A DNA stretch of 64,000 nucleotides from Bacillus sp. NEB1478 (GTDB lineage Bacteria > Bacillota > Bacilli > Bacillales > Fictibacillaceae), in NCBI RefSeq assembly GCF_031582965.1, contig NZ_CP134049.1, positions 1,984,001 to 2,048,000 of the forward strand, in the 5' to 3' direction. Every line of letters starts with the position of its first letter. The first letter of the stretch is position 1. This document shows positions 41,580 through 51,500 of the stretch, one piece after another. The notes below the pieces were generated by a model that made no database searches, was not told where the DNA came from, and was given only the letters and a program-made list of their open reading frames with translations. Both the position numbers and the translations under genes were made by a program.

Positions 41580-43085
41580 ATGATACATAGTATTCCGAAT
41601 GCTTCTATTGTAATCTTTGGAGCAACAGGCGATTTGGCTCATCGTAAATTGTTTCCCGCTCTCTATCAATTGTATCAAAAGGGACACATGAAAGAGAACT
41701 TTTCAGTCGTAGGAGTTTCAAGAAAAGAATATTCTCATGAAGAGTTTCAAAAAGAAGTTTATGCTGCCATACAAGAGCATGCTCCTGGTGCCAAGACAGA
41801 AAAAATAAAAAAATTCGCCTCACACTTTTACTATTTGCAAATGGATGTGACGAGTGAAAAAAGCTACCACGATCTTGAAGAATTGCTGAATACGCTGGAC
41901 CGCGACTACAATACAAATGGGAACAGACTTTATTATTTAGCAATGGCACCTAGCTTTTTTGGAACGATTCCAACGTTCTTAAAATCTGAAGGTATTACGA
42001 ACACAGAAGGCTGGCAAAGAATTGTTATCGAAAAACCATTTGGCCATGACTTGTCTTCAGCTACTGAATTAAACAAAGTGATTCAGCAAAGTTTTAATGA
42101 AAACGATATTTACCGAATTGATCATTATCTTGGAAAAGAAATGGTTCAAAACATTCAAGTGATCCGTTTCGGAAACGCAATTTTCGAATCTATTTGGAAC
42201 AATAAATATATCGATTCCGTACAGATCACATCCAGTGAAACACTCGGCGTGGAAGATCGGGCACCTTATTATGAAAAATCTGGAGCACTGCTTGATATGG
42301 TGCAAAACCATATGCTTCAGATGGTAATGATGGTTGCTATGGAACCTCCTGGTGAACTTAAACCAGAGCACATCCGTGATGAAAAAGTAAAGGTATTACG
42401 CTCTCTCAGGTTCTTTAATGAAGAAGAAGTTCAGAAAAATGTAGTTCGTGCCCAATATAGTAAAGGTACGATGAAAGGTGAAACTGTTCCGGCCTATCTT
42501 GATGAAGATAAAGTTGATCCTGAATCCAAGACAGAAACATTTGTAGCTGCAAAACTTTTAATCGATAATTTTAGATGGACAGGTGTTCCGTTTTACATTC
42601 GAACGGGAAAACGAATGGCTGTTAAGTCAACAGAAATCGTTATTCAATTTAAACAAGGGCCAATGGCTCTTTATCATGCACACAAAGAACAATATCAGCC
42701 AAACTTATTAAGAATTCATATTCAGCCTGATGAAGGTGTAAGCTTAACACTTAATGCAAAACCAAAAGGAGATACATCAGACCTTCTTCCGATTGATATG
42801 GCCTACAATAATCAGGCAACAACGGATATGAATTCACCAGAAGCATATGAGAAACTCATTCATGATTGTCTTCTTGGAAACTCAACTTACTTTACACGCT
42901 GGGATGAAGTTGCATTAAGCTGGGAGTTTATTGACCGTATTACTAATGCCTGGCATAACAATCCTGATGCATTGTTAACTCATTATAAATCTGGAAGTAT
43001 GGGTCCAGTAGAAGCAGATGAAATGCTGCAGAGTGACGGTCACTCTTGGTGGGAGCCTACAAATCTTCGAAAGGACTGTGATTAA
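41580..43085 (+). CDS. zwf: glucose-6-phosphate 1-dehydrogenase
   Basis: A 501-residue NADP-dependent enzyme, first step of the oxidative pentose phosphate path. The coenzyme loop is IFGATGDLAHRKLFPALY from residue 12. The substrate and catalytic motif is RIDHYLGKEM near residue 178. EKPFGHD and YIRTGKRM are further conserved blocks. I use ATG 41580; the GTG at 41568 overlaps the weak AGAAGTG site. The stop and the next start share one base (TAATG), so expression of the following cyclase-type gene is coupled, and gnd is not adjacent. Confidence 0.95.
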   Translation: MIHSIPNASIVIFGATGDLAHRKLFPALYQLYQKGHMKENFSVVGVSRKEYSHEEFQKEVYAAIQEHAPGAKTEKIKKFASHFYYLQMDVTSEKSYHDLEELLNTLDRDYNTNGNRLYYLAMAPSFFGTIPTFLKSEGITNTEGWQRIVIEKPFGHDLSSATELNKVIQQSFNENDIYRIDHYLGKEMVQNIQVIRFGNAIFESIWNNKYIDSVQITSSETLGVEDRAPYYEKSGALLDMVQNHMLQMVMMVAMEPPGELKPEHIRDEKVKVLRSLRFFNEEEVQKNVVRAQYSKGTMKGETVPAYLDEDKVDPESKTETFVAAKLLIDNFRWTGVPFYIRTGKRMAVKSTEIVIQFKQGPMALYHAHKEQYQPNLLRIHIQPDEGVSLTLNAKPKGDTSDLLPIDMAYNNQATTDMNSPEAYEKLIHDCLLGNSTYFTRWDEVALSWEFIDRITNAWHNNPDALLTHYKSGSMGPVEADEMLQSDGHSWWEPTNLRKDCD

Positions 43086-43696
43086 TGAAAATATATGATG
43101 TTTCACTGCCTATTTTTGAAGGAATGCCCGTTTATAAAAATAAGTCTGAAAAACAGCCAACATTTAATACAGGTCAATCCGGACACGTTACGGAAACAAG
43201 AATTGCGATGGATGTTCATACAGGTACACATGTCGATGCCCCTCTTCACATGATCCCTGGCGGAGACACAATTGAAACACTGCCTTTAGAAAAGCTAGTA
43301 AGAAATGCAAAAGTAATCGATTTAACACATGCTGTTGATGCTATCACGGCTGATGATCTGCAAGGAAAAGACATACAGCATGGTGATTTCGTATTATTTA
43401 AAACAAAAAATTCTTGGGATACAGAATTCAACTTTGAATTCATATATGTTAACAAAGATGCTGCTAAAATTCTTACAGAAATCGGGGTTTCTGGTGTTGG
43501 AATTGATGCACTTGGAGTTGAGCGCGCACAAGAAAACCACCCTACACATAAAGAATTATTTCAAAAGAACGTAATTATTATTGAGGGCCTTCAATTGAAG
43601 GATGTGGCTGAAGGTGAATACCTTATGGTCGCCGCACCATTGAAAATAAGAGGACTTGATGCATCGCCTGCACGTGTTGTTTTAATTGAACAATAA
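43085..43696 (+). CDS. cyclase-family metal-dependent hydrolase (KynB-like)
   Basis: A 203-residue protein of the cyclase/arylformamidase family. The metal motif HTGTHVDAPLHM is at residues 45-56. YDVSLPIFEGMPVY opens it and GVGIDALGVE is a conserved middle block. Arylformamidase KynB cleaves N-formylkynurenine, but no other kynurenine gene is near, so the substrate is open. It overlaps zwf by one base and ends with a strong terminator. The pairing with zwf is not one I recognise from B. subtilis. Confidence 0.8.
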   Translation: MKIYDVSLPIFEGMPVYKNKSEKQPTFNTGQSGHVTETRIAMDVHTGTHVDAPLHMIPGGDTIETLPLEKLVRNAKVIDLTHAVDAITADDLQGKDIQHGDFVLFKTKNSWDTEFNFEFIYVNKDAAKILTEIGVSGVGIDALGVERAQENHPTHKELFQKNVIIIEGLQLKDVAEGEYLMVAAPLKIRGLDASPARVVLIEQ

Positions 43697-43707
43697 ATTT
43701 AGACTTT

Positions 43708-43738
43708 TGAAAACAGCGGAATTCCCGCTGTTTTTTTT
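43708..43738 (+). terminator. intrinsic terminator of the zwf operon
   Basis: Perfect stem AAACAGCGG/CCGCTGTTT with loop AATTC and eight T residues. Confidence 0.93.
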
Positions 43739-43740
43739 AT

Positions 43741-43910
43741 GGCTGTTTTCTAAAAGATTGTTGCTTTGGATTTGAATCTTTTTGCGCGGACTCTTCATAG
43801 ACATGTTGTTGGAGAGCAGGTGCAAAGCTCTAAGTGGCTCACCGCACGCCCGCCGAAAGCGAGCATCCTGTAACGGAAATCACCCCCTCCAAGAGCAACA
43901 ATGATTGCGA
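43741..43910 (-). repeat. interspersed intergenic repeat, copy R4 (inverted orientation)
   Basis: On the minus strand it reads GATTTCCGTTACAGGATGCT, CGCTTTC, then GCGGTGAGCC and GAGCTTTGCACC, in the same order as copy R5 at 48152. On the plus strand it opens GGCTGTTTTCTAAAAGATTG, the complement of the usual right end. It occupies most of the gap between convergent genes, between their terminators. Confidence 0.82.
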
Positions 43911-43933
43911 ACGGTGGGAAACCTGTATAAAAT

Positions 43934-43968
43934 AAAAAAACCGATCTTCTGTCGCGTGATCGGTTTTC
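43934..43968 (-). terminator. intrinsic terminator after the MFS gene
   Basis: Stem AAAACCGATC/GATCGGTTTT with an 11-base loop and a T-run on the minus strand. Confidence 0.9.
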
Positions 43969-43974
43969 ATCTCC

Positions 43975-45249
43975 TTAATCGAGTGCCGGCTCTAATTTTT
44001 CAGCTTGCAGGTTCTGCTGTTTTTCTTTATTTTCTTTGTCCCCTCCACCGCCTTTTTCTTTTTCAGGTTTGATTGCAAAAAATGCTGCAAGGGCTGCAAC
44101 TGCACTGACTCCAGCTGACGTATAAAAAACCATCTCATGCGAAGACTTCATTAAAATAGCGTATATGGGAGGTCCTAAAGCCACACCGACAAATCGCATT
44201 GAGCTATATATAGAAGTAATAGTACCTCTCGCTTCTTTCTCAATCCCTTCAGTTATTAACGCATCCAAACTAGGCAGTGCTGCACCGATTCCGATACCCG
44301 CTACAAACAGTGCACCTAGCAAAAAATACACATTTTCAGTAAACGTAATCAAGAACACAGATCCTCCCAATAAAACCATGGATAAAAATGTGCACCATTT
44401 CATGACAACTTTGTTTTGTTTAATCTTTTTACCAGCGATATACGAACAAATTGATAAAGCAAGAAGTGGTACGGCTATTACAAGACCTTTCATTACTCCA
44501 TGGATGTCATATTTCTCTTCCAAAATAGTTGAAAGATAAAATAATATCCCAAATAAAACAAACATAATGATTCCGCCAATTAAGAAAATAGCGGTTAACC
44601 ATTTACCTTCAATATGAAAAATTTCCTTAATGTTTTTTAAAAATTCTTTAAATGATTGCTTTTCTTGATCCTTTTTTTTAGGAACCTTTACTAAAAATAA
44701 AACGAGGACAATAGAAAGAACACAAAATACCGGTATAAGCCAAAATGGTAAAAACCAAACGATGGTCGCTAAATACGCTCCCAAAATAGGACTGATTACT
44801 TTACCGATTGTATTCGATGTTTCAATAAGACCTAATCCTGAACTTACTTCTTTTTCATCTTGAAACATATCCCCTACTAAAGGTAAAACAACTGGCGCAG
44901 CACCCGAAGAACCAATTCCTTGAAGAAAACGCCCTACCAAGATAATCATAAATGCATGATTTGATTGCCATGCTGCCCATCCAGAAATTAACCCTCCTAT
45001 TCCTGCAATGAGCAAACTTGGAATAATGATCTTTTTTCTTCCAAAACGATCAGACAAATATCCAGCAATCGGAATCAACAATATGGCGACAATGGAATAT
45101 ACCGTAATAATCATTGAAACCTGAAATGAAGAAATATTTAATTCCTTTTCAATATCAGGCAATACTGGAATCAGCATGGAGTTCCCCAATGTCATTACGA
45201 GAGGAATTGATGCCAAGGCTAAAAGGTCCCACTTTTTCTTTGCTTCCAT
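43975..45249 (-). CDS. MFS multidrug-type efflux transporter
   Basis: A 424-residue protein with 12 TMs. The family-specific TM1 stretch LASIPLVMTLGNSMLIPVLPDIEKEL, motif A GYLSDRFGRKKIIIPS between TM2 and TM3, and LGLIETSNTIGKVISPILGA (motif C position) fit the drug:proton antiporter branch that includes Bmr3/YfmO types. The C-terminal 40 residues are charged and glycine-rich (EKGGGGDKENKEK), an unusual cytoplasmic tail. ATG 45249 follows GGAGG by five bases; the frame open to 45336 is a false extension. It is divergent from patA. Confidence 0.85.
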   Translation of the reverse strand: MEAKKKWDLLALASIPLVMTLGNSMLIPVLPDIEKELNISSFQVSMIITVYSIVAILLIPIAGYLSDRFGRKKIIIPSLLIAGIGGLISGWAAWQSNHAFMIILVGRFLQGIGSSGAAPVVLPLVGDMFQDEKEVSSGLGLIETSNTIGKVISPILGAYLATIVWFLPFWLIPVFCVLSIVLVLFLVKVPKKKDQEKQSFKEFLKNIKEIFHIEGKWLTAIFLIGGIIMFVLFGILFYLSTILEEKYDIHGVMKGLVIAVPLLALSICSYIAGKKIKQNKVVMKWCTFLSMVLLGGSVFLITFTENVYFLLGALFVAGIGIGAALPSLDALITEGIEKEARGTITSIYSSMRFVGVALGPPIYAILMKSSHEMVFYTSAGVSAVAALAAFFAIKPEKEKGGGGDKENKEKQQNLQAEKLEPALD

Positions 45250-45415
45250 AATATCCTCCAAAAACCGTACTATTACCTCCTTTAGTATTGGAAAAAGCAA
45301 AAAAACCATACAAGAAAAATCCACCCATTGACGCATCGAAGGAATTAAAGCTAAACTAAGTGGAAAAGTTCAGTAATAAGCCACCTACGCAGACAGTACG
45401 AAAGGAAGATACATA

Positions 45416-46573
45416 GTGGAAAATTTATTAAACGATCGTGCAAAATCCATTCAAATTTCAGGAATTCGAAAATTTTTTAACGAAGTTGTACAATATCCAA
45501 AAGCTATTTCATTAACATTAGGACAACCTGATTTTCCAACTCCTCAACATGTAAAAGATGCTGCCATTCAAGCCATCCAGCAAAATAAAACAGTTTATTC
45601 TCATAATGCCGGGTTTGAAGAACTTAGAAGTGCTGCTTCTGCTTTTCTATTCGAAAAATATGACTTACATTATGATCCATCAAATGAGGTGATTGTAACA
45701 ACAGGTGCCAGTGAAGCAATTGATATTTCCCTGCGTTCTATCTTGTCCGAAGGTGATGAAGTATTAGTGCCGGGACCAGTTTATCCTGGGTATGAACCCG
45801 TAATTACATTATGCGGTGCGAAGACTATACATATAGATACAACAAATACATCATTTAAAGTTACTGTAGAAGGAATTGAAAGTGCCATTTCTGACAAAAC
45901 AAAAGCGCTCATCCTTCCTTATCCTTCCAATCCAACAGGAGCAGTACTTGAAAATTATGAACTAGAAGTACTTGCTCTCTACTTGAAGGATAAGAACATA
46001 TTCGTTCTGTCCGATGAGATATACAGTGAACTGCGGTATAATGGGCAGCATCGTTCCATTGCATCATATGAAGGAATGCGGGAAAAAACATTTGTGATCA
46101 ATGGGCTTTCCAAATCTCACAGTATGACAGGCTGGAGAATTGGACTTTTATTTGCTCCTAAAGAGATTACCCAGCACGTCTTAAAAGTACATCAGTATAA
46201 TGTAACTTGTGCCTCTTCGATTTCACAGGCCGCAGCCATTGAAGCATTAACACACGGTAAAGACGATGCAGTAGAGATGCGTGATGAATATAAAAAGCGA
46301 TTAGATTACTGCTGTAAACGATTAAATCGAATGGGGATTTCTTTTGAAAAACCTAATGGAGCGTTTTATTTGTTTATTAACATTAAATCGTTCGGACTAT
46401 CTTCTTATTCATTTGCTTTAAAACTTTTACAAAAACAAGAGGTAGCTGTCGTTCCTGGGGATGCATTCTCTTACCTTGGTGAAGGATTTGTACGAATTTC
46501 TTATGCAGCTTCTTTAAAAGAATTAGAAGCAGGAATGGATGGAATTGAAAATTTTATTAAAACTCTCCTTTAA
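45416..46573 (+). CDS. patA: aminotransferase A (class I/II)
   Basis: A 385-residue fold-type I PLP aminotransferase. SLTLGQPDFPTPQHV, TTGASEAIDISLRSIL, LPYPSNPTGAVL and SDEIYSELRY precede the PLP Lys in NGLSKSHSMTGWRIG near residue 231. The sequence follows B. subtilis PatA, linked with the lysine pathway (N-acetyl-LL-diaminopimelate aminotransferase). The start is GTG, seven bases after AAGGAAG. It is monocistronic with a terminator right after the stop. Confidence 0.9.
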   Translation: MENLLNDRAKSIQISGIRKFFNEVVQYPKAISLTLGQPDFPTPQHVKDAAIQAIQQNKTVYSHNAGFEELRSAASAFLFEKYDLHYDPSNEVIVTTGASEAIDISLRSILSEGDEVLVPGPVYPGYEPVITLCGAKTIHIDTTNTSFKVTVEGIESAISDKTKALILPYPSNPTGAVLENYELEVLALYLKDKNIFVLSDEIYSELRYNGQHRSIASYEGMREKTFVINGLSKSHSMTGWRIGLLFAPKEITQHVLKVHQYNVTCASSISQAAAIEALTHGKDDAVEMRDEYKKRLDYCCKRLNRMGISFEKPNGAFYLFINIKSFGLSSYSFALKLLQKQEVAVVPGDAFSYLGEGFVRISYAASLKELEAGMDGIENFIKTLL

Positions 46574-46600
46574 ACTGTCCTAAATTGGGCAGTTTTTTCG
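46572..46600 (+). terminator. intrinsic terminator after patA
   Basis: Stem AAACTG-T-CC/GG-G-CAGTTT with loop TAAATT, then TTT. Confidence 0.8.
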
Positions 46601-46695
46601 AATAGTTTACATAAACATATTATGGTTAATGTTCATGTATAAGAAAGATAAATAGAATTACACTACAAATAATTCAAATAAAGGATGACGTTTCA

Positions 46696-48147
46696 GTGAA
46701 ATTAAAAGCTTTATTAACACATTTGCACATCAATAACGAAAATATCGAAAATCTTAATATTACGGGTATTACTTCCCACTCTAAACAAGTAAAACCAGGT
46801 TACTTGTTTTTTGCTATCTCTGGTGTGCAAGCTGACGGGCATCAATACATACAAGAAGCTTATGAGAATGGTGCCGCAGCAGTTATTGGCGAATATCCTG
46901 AAACCCATTGCAATGGTCAATACTTTTATTCAAAAGATACGAAAAAATTGTTGAGCAGTGCAGCATCCTTTTATTTTGGAGAACCTTATAAAAAGCACAA
47001 AATGACTGGAATCACAGGTACAAATGGCAAAACAACTACTTCTTTCATACTTAAACATATCCTTGAATCACAAGGCATGTCATCGTCTTTATTTGGTACT
47101 GTTCATCACTATATTAATTCAGAGATCGTAAAGAGCTCTCACACAACTCCAGATCCTGTTACTTTGCAAAAAATGCTGCATGAGAGCAATGATGAAGCAG
47201 TTGTCATGGAAGTAAGTTCTCATGGTCTTGAGCAGAAAAGAATTGAAGGCATTACTTATGATCAAGCTATTTTTTTAAACTTAACGCATGATCATCTTGA
47301 CTATCACGGAACAATGGAGTCTTATTTTCAATGCAAAGCTAAGCTGTTCAGTTATTTAAAAACGAAAGGAACAGCTATTATATGCAGCGAAGGAAATTAT
47401 AGCAGAAGACTTGTTGAAGAATTATCTTCCCGAAAAGATCTTCAAATATGGACATATGGCAAGAAGCTGACAGATCAATTTTATATTGAAGATGTTGGAA
47501 AAAACTCATTTAATCTCGTCTATGATTCCATGCAGATTAACGTGCCTCTTCCCTTGCCTGGTGAATATAATGCGTTAAACACTACTGCAGCTATCGCAGC
47601 AGCATATGATTATGGGATATCCATACAAAAATCCGTTTCCTCCCTTACCGATTTTCCCGGGATTCCTGGAAGATTTGAAGAGGTCATGTTAAACAATGGA
47701 ACACTTGTTATCATTGACTACGCACACACACCTGATGGCGTTCATCAAGTATTAGAAGCCGCACGCAAAAAAGCAGGGAAAAGAGCACTTTATCATGTAT
47801 TTGGTTTTAGAGGAAATCGTGACGTATCAAAACGGACAGAAATGATTCAATTATCGATAGAATATAGTGATCATACCGTTTTAACAGTGGATGACTTAAA
47901 TGGTATTCCACAGCATCAATTAATAGAAGAAACGAAATTATCGCTGCCAGATCGCAATCACTCTACTGCAATTATTCCAGACAGAACAGAAGCTATCTTT
48001 TATGCACTGAAAGAAGCACCAGCTGAGAGTGTTGTTATTATTACTGGAAAAGGTCCTGAAAAATATAAAGAACCATATCGTTATCCAACCAAATCGGACT
48101 TATCGACGATTGAATATTTTCAATCCATAAATCATGCTGCTCTTTAA
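46696..48147 (+). CDS. MurE-like amide ligase paralogue with altered substrate loop
   Basis: A 483-residue Mur ligase fold. The N-terminal UDP-MurNAc-binding type domain has TSHSKQVKPGYLFFAISGV. The P-loop GITGTNGKTTT is at 105-115, and a carbamylated-Lys candidate is K214 in FQCKAKLF. VMEVSSHGLEQKRI is standard. However, the diaminopimelate-selecting DNPR box is replaced by DDLNGI at 399-404, and the usual GGDRD is GNRD. So it is a UDP-MurNAc tripeptide synthetase homologue whose amino acid may not be diaminopimelate. It stands outside any dcw cluster. The start is GTG after AAAGGATG. Confidence 0.8.
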   Translation: MKLKALLTHLHINNENIENLNITGITSHSKQVKPGYLFFAISGVQADGHQYIQEAYENGAAAVIGEYPETHCNGQYFYSKDTKKLLSSAASFYFGEPYKKHKMTGITGTNGKTTTSFILKHILESQGMSSSLFGTVHHYINSEIVKSSHTTPDPVTLQKMLHESNDEAVVMEVSSHGLEQKRIEGITYDQAIFLNLTHDHLDYHGTMESYFQCKAKLFSYLKTKGTAIICSEGNYSRRLVEELSSRKDLQIWTYGKKLTDQFYIEDVGKNSFNLVYDSMQINVPLPLPGEYNALNTTAAIAAAYDYGISIQKSVSSLTDFPGIPGRFEEVMLNNGTLVIIDYAHTPDGVHQVLEAARKKAGKRALYHVFGFRGNRDVSKRTEMIQLSIEYSDHTVLTVDDLNGIPQHQLIEETKLSLPDRNHSTAIIPDRTEAIFYALKEAPAESVVIITGKGPEKYKEPYRYPTKSDLSTIEYFQSINHAAL

Positions 48148-48151
48148 TTAT

Positions 48152-48501
48152 GGCTGTTTTCATAAACTTTGTTGCTATTGAAGTAGTTGATTTCCGTTAC
48201 AGGATGCTCGCTTTCCTCGGGGCGTGAGGTGAGCCTCCCAGGCGCTTTGCACCTTTAGGGTCTCACCTGTCTAGCTCCAACGTCTAGCCCCTCGAGGTCA
48301 AAAGTTAGATGGTCCTGAAGGCAAAATCGGACTGTCCCGCTAATCCCGCATGACAAGGAAAGCACCGGCAACAATACATCGCACGAAGAAAATGTGATTT
48401 TCCATTTTCGAGGAGTCTCGCACCTTCCACTCCAATCAACTTTTCGATGAAGGCTTTTCCCAAAAATGACCTGAAGGCAACAATCTTTTAGAAAAAGCCT
48501 T
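48152..48501 (+). repeat. interspersed intergenic repeat, copy R5, composite with a second repeat inside
   Basis: The outer element opens GGCTGTTTTCATAAACTTTG, passes through TTCCGTTACAGGATGCTCGC and GGTGAGCCTCC, resumes at GAGTCTCGCACCTTCCACTC and closes with CAACAATCTTTTAGAAAAAG. Between about 48271 and 48410 lies foreign sequence starting TAGCTCCAACGTCTAGCCCC, a different bacillar repeat as I remember it. Direct CTGTC words flank the first inserted block. Confidence 0.82.
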
Positions 48502-48525
48502 AAGAAGGCAATCATCCATATAAAA

Positions 48526-48576
48526 ATAAAAAGCTGGCTATCATAGGTGTTAATCCTATATAGCCAGCTTTTTATA
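48526..48576 (-). terminator. intrinsic terminator after dynA
   Basis: Stem AAAAAGCTGGCTA/TAGCCAGCTTTTT with a further AGG/CCT pairing in the loop. Confidence 0.92.
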
Positions 48577-48584
48577 ATGTGTTT

Positions 48585-51500
48585 TTATAAATTTTCGATC
48601 TGTTTTAGACTGCTTTCAAGTATATCAATTCTTTTTTCAAGATCTCCAGGTTTTTTTAGCTCAGTAAAGTAATGATTAATCTGCTGTACAAAATACATTT
48701 TCGTATACTCTGCTGCGTTTTGCGCAACGGTATTATAATGTTCTTTCAATACATCTTCAACCGTTTCAATCCACATTCCAATTTCCTTTTCTACTGTTTT
48801 TACAAGTTCATTTCTTAAATCAGCAGACCCGCTTTTTTCAAAAAATTGTTTTGTGTTTTTGAAATACGATAACCAATTACTGTTATCATCAATTGATATG
48901 TGAGTAAACGCTGCAGGAACTGGAGGAGTTTTAAAATTCATTTTATCTTCCAAAGAATGCTGCAGACTTACCTGGTGATCGTTTGCTTCATTTAAGATGA
49001 TTTTTTCTTTTTCATCCAACTGCAGTTGAATCCATTTATCTAATCGTAATGAGCTTGCCCTATATTCTTGCTGAAGATCATGAGCTATTTTTTCGTACAG
49101 CTCTTGGAGACATTGGATTAAATCAGGTTTAGCTGATTTTACCGCTGCAGGATGAATCGTTTCTTTGTAAAAATCATGATAACGAATAAGTACTCGTTGT
49201 TTAACGTAAAAAAGAAGTTCTTTCATCTCCTGATTTAATCGTTTGACTGACAATGAGATTTTTTCGTCACATAGTTTTAATAGTGCATCTTCTCTTTGCT
49301 GAACAGCTAGTATATATTCATCCTCTTTTTGCATCCGAAGATTAGTTTCACCAATCATATTCCGAATGACTTGTTTAGCATGATTTTGAGATTGTTCAGC
49401 ACTTAATATCATAGCTTTTTCCAAATCGTTCTCTAAATATTTATTTAAACTGTTTCTAAAGTTAGCAAAACCGCGATCTGAACCTTCTGCACCATTTAGT
49501 TCATTTTTACTTGATACAGGGAATAATCTTGGATGTCTGATACCAAAAGTCTGTAGGTTATTTTTCACATGATCAACTACTGCTTTTTCATCATCTTTGT
49601 TTTCTGCAAGGTCAGAGGCATTTATAGCAAAAAACATTTTATCTGAAGAAAAAGTATCTTTAATCCTCCCTAACTGAATTAAAAATTCACGGTCAGCATG
49701 AGAGAATGCATGATTAAAGTATGTCAAATAAATAATAATATCTGCATGCTTCATATATTCAAATGCAACTTCCGTATGTCTGGAATGAATGGAGTTGGCA
49801 CCAGGAGTATCTACAAGAACAATTCCCTTTTCAGTTAACGGACAGCTATAGTAAATAGTAATCTTCTTAACGAAACATGCGGTTGATTCTACAGCAGCAT
49901 ATTTAGAAACCTCTGAAAGATCAGTTGTAATGGTTTTGTCCAAGTAACTTTTAGCCCATGGATACCCATCTTTGAATGCCTGCAGATGCTTTAACTGTTT
50001 TGTATGATCCTGTGCTAAAGAATCAAGTTTTAATTGATCAATTAATGATGATAAGTCATCAAGTTCAGATTTTAGTATACTTTTGATTTCATCTCGAACA
50101 TCATCCGCTGATTTCATTTCAATCTGCACAGTACCATGTGTATATCCTTTTTCAGGCTTACGTACTTCATTGATCGCCGCTGTCGTTGGATTAGGTGATG
50201 ACGGCAAAATATTTTCTCCTAAAAGAGCATTAGCGAATGATGATTTCCCTGCAGAAAATGCACCAAACAGTACCATAGTAAAATAACGATTCTCTAATCG
50301 GTTCGCTAGACTTTCCATCTCCTCTGATAAATGGGACAACTGCGAAATGGGTTTTAAAAGCGAAGCTGTTTTGTTAAGCTTTCCCGTTTCAATCTCCAGC
50401 GAGCCTGAAGGTTTATATTCATTTGAAGACGAACTTGAAGATCCTTCATCAATCTCTATTAATACTTCATCCTGTTGATCAAAATACGATTCTTTAAATT
50501 GCTCAACCGATATTGGTTTATATTGAGAAGCATAATGAATTTCGTATACACCTGTATCATACAAATCTGTTATTTTTTCTGAAAGAATATGATTCAATTC
50601 TTTTTTATGTTCTTCCCATTTCAGCGCATATTCTTTTTCAGTAACTAACGAATCTATTTCTTGGTCTAACTCTTCTTCTTGACGAATTGAAAGCAGTGCA
50701 GACTCACTGTTTTCTTTTTCGATCTCCAATGTGACTAAGCCGAGAATAGATGCAATCTGCTTTCGAGCAAACTTTTTTGCAGAACCTGCGATATTATCAC
50801 AGTAATTTAAAAGCCCCTGTCCTTGTGAAGATACTCCAGGTTGAATAAACGAGAAAAGTGTTTCTTCATTTAATACAACTGGATCCCATTGTGGAAGCTT
50901 TGATTTAACCTCTTTTTGCAAGGTGTTCAAATAATTTTGCGCATGCCAGTTAATATGAGCATCGATGGATTCTTTTAGCTTCTCTTGAAACGCTTTTTTT
51001 CGAGCATTCCGTTCTTGTTCCGTTTTATGTTTTGAAAAAAACAAACCCACTTTAAAATCATTTTTGGCGGAATCCATAAACAAACCAGCTTTTTCTCTAG
51101 TTTCATATGGCATGAGCTGTGCTGAATCAACAATTTTAACAAAATGGTCTCTGATGGAATCAACTTTTTCAGTTATGATGTCATTTTGCTTTTTCCGTTC
51201 CATTTGAAGCTTCTCTTTTTCTGCATGCAATAATTCAAGCTTTGCTAAGATCGTTTCTAATGCAGGCTTTTCTTTTTCTTCTGTCTCAATGTACTGATTG
51301 ACCATTTCATTGATTTGACGTTCGGTTCCTTCAACTAATAGGCTGTCTTTGTTCATTTCAATCTTCTTAAGATAAGCCGTTAAAGCAGAAAGGTCATTAT
51401 GTGGAAAAGTTTTGTTCTTAACACTTGTAAAAAAGATATGTTCTTTTTCGATACCATAACTTTTAAAACTATTAAAAACGTTTTCTTTAAAATCTGTAAA

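Noticed and set aside
43741..43910. Repeat copies as Rho-independent terminators or small RNA genes
   Set aside because: Neighbouring genes already have their own compact terminators, and the copies occur in divergent gaps too, so termination cannot be their common role; no promoter was recognised for an RNA.
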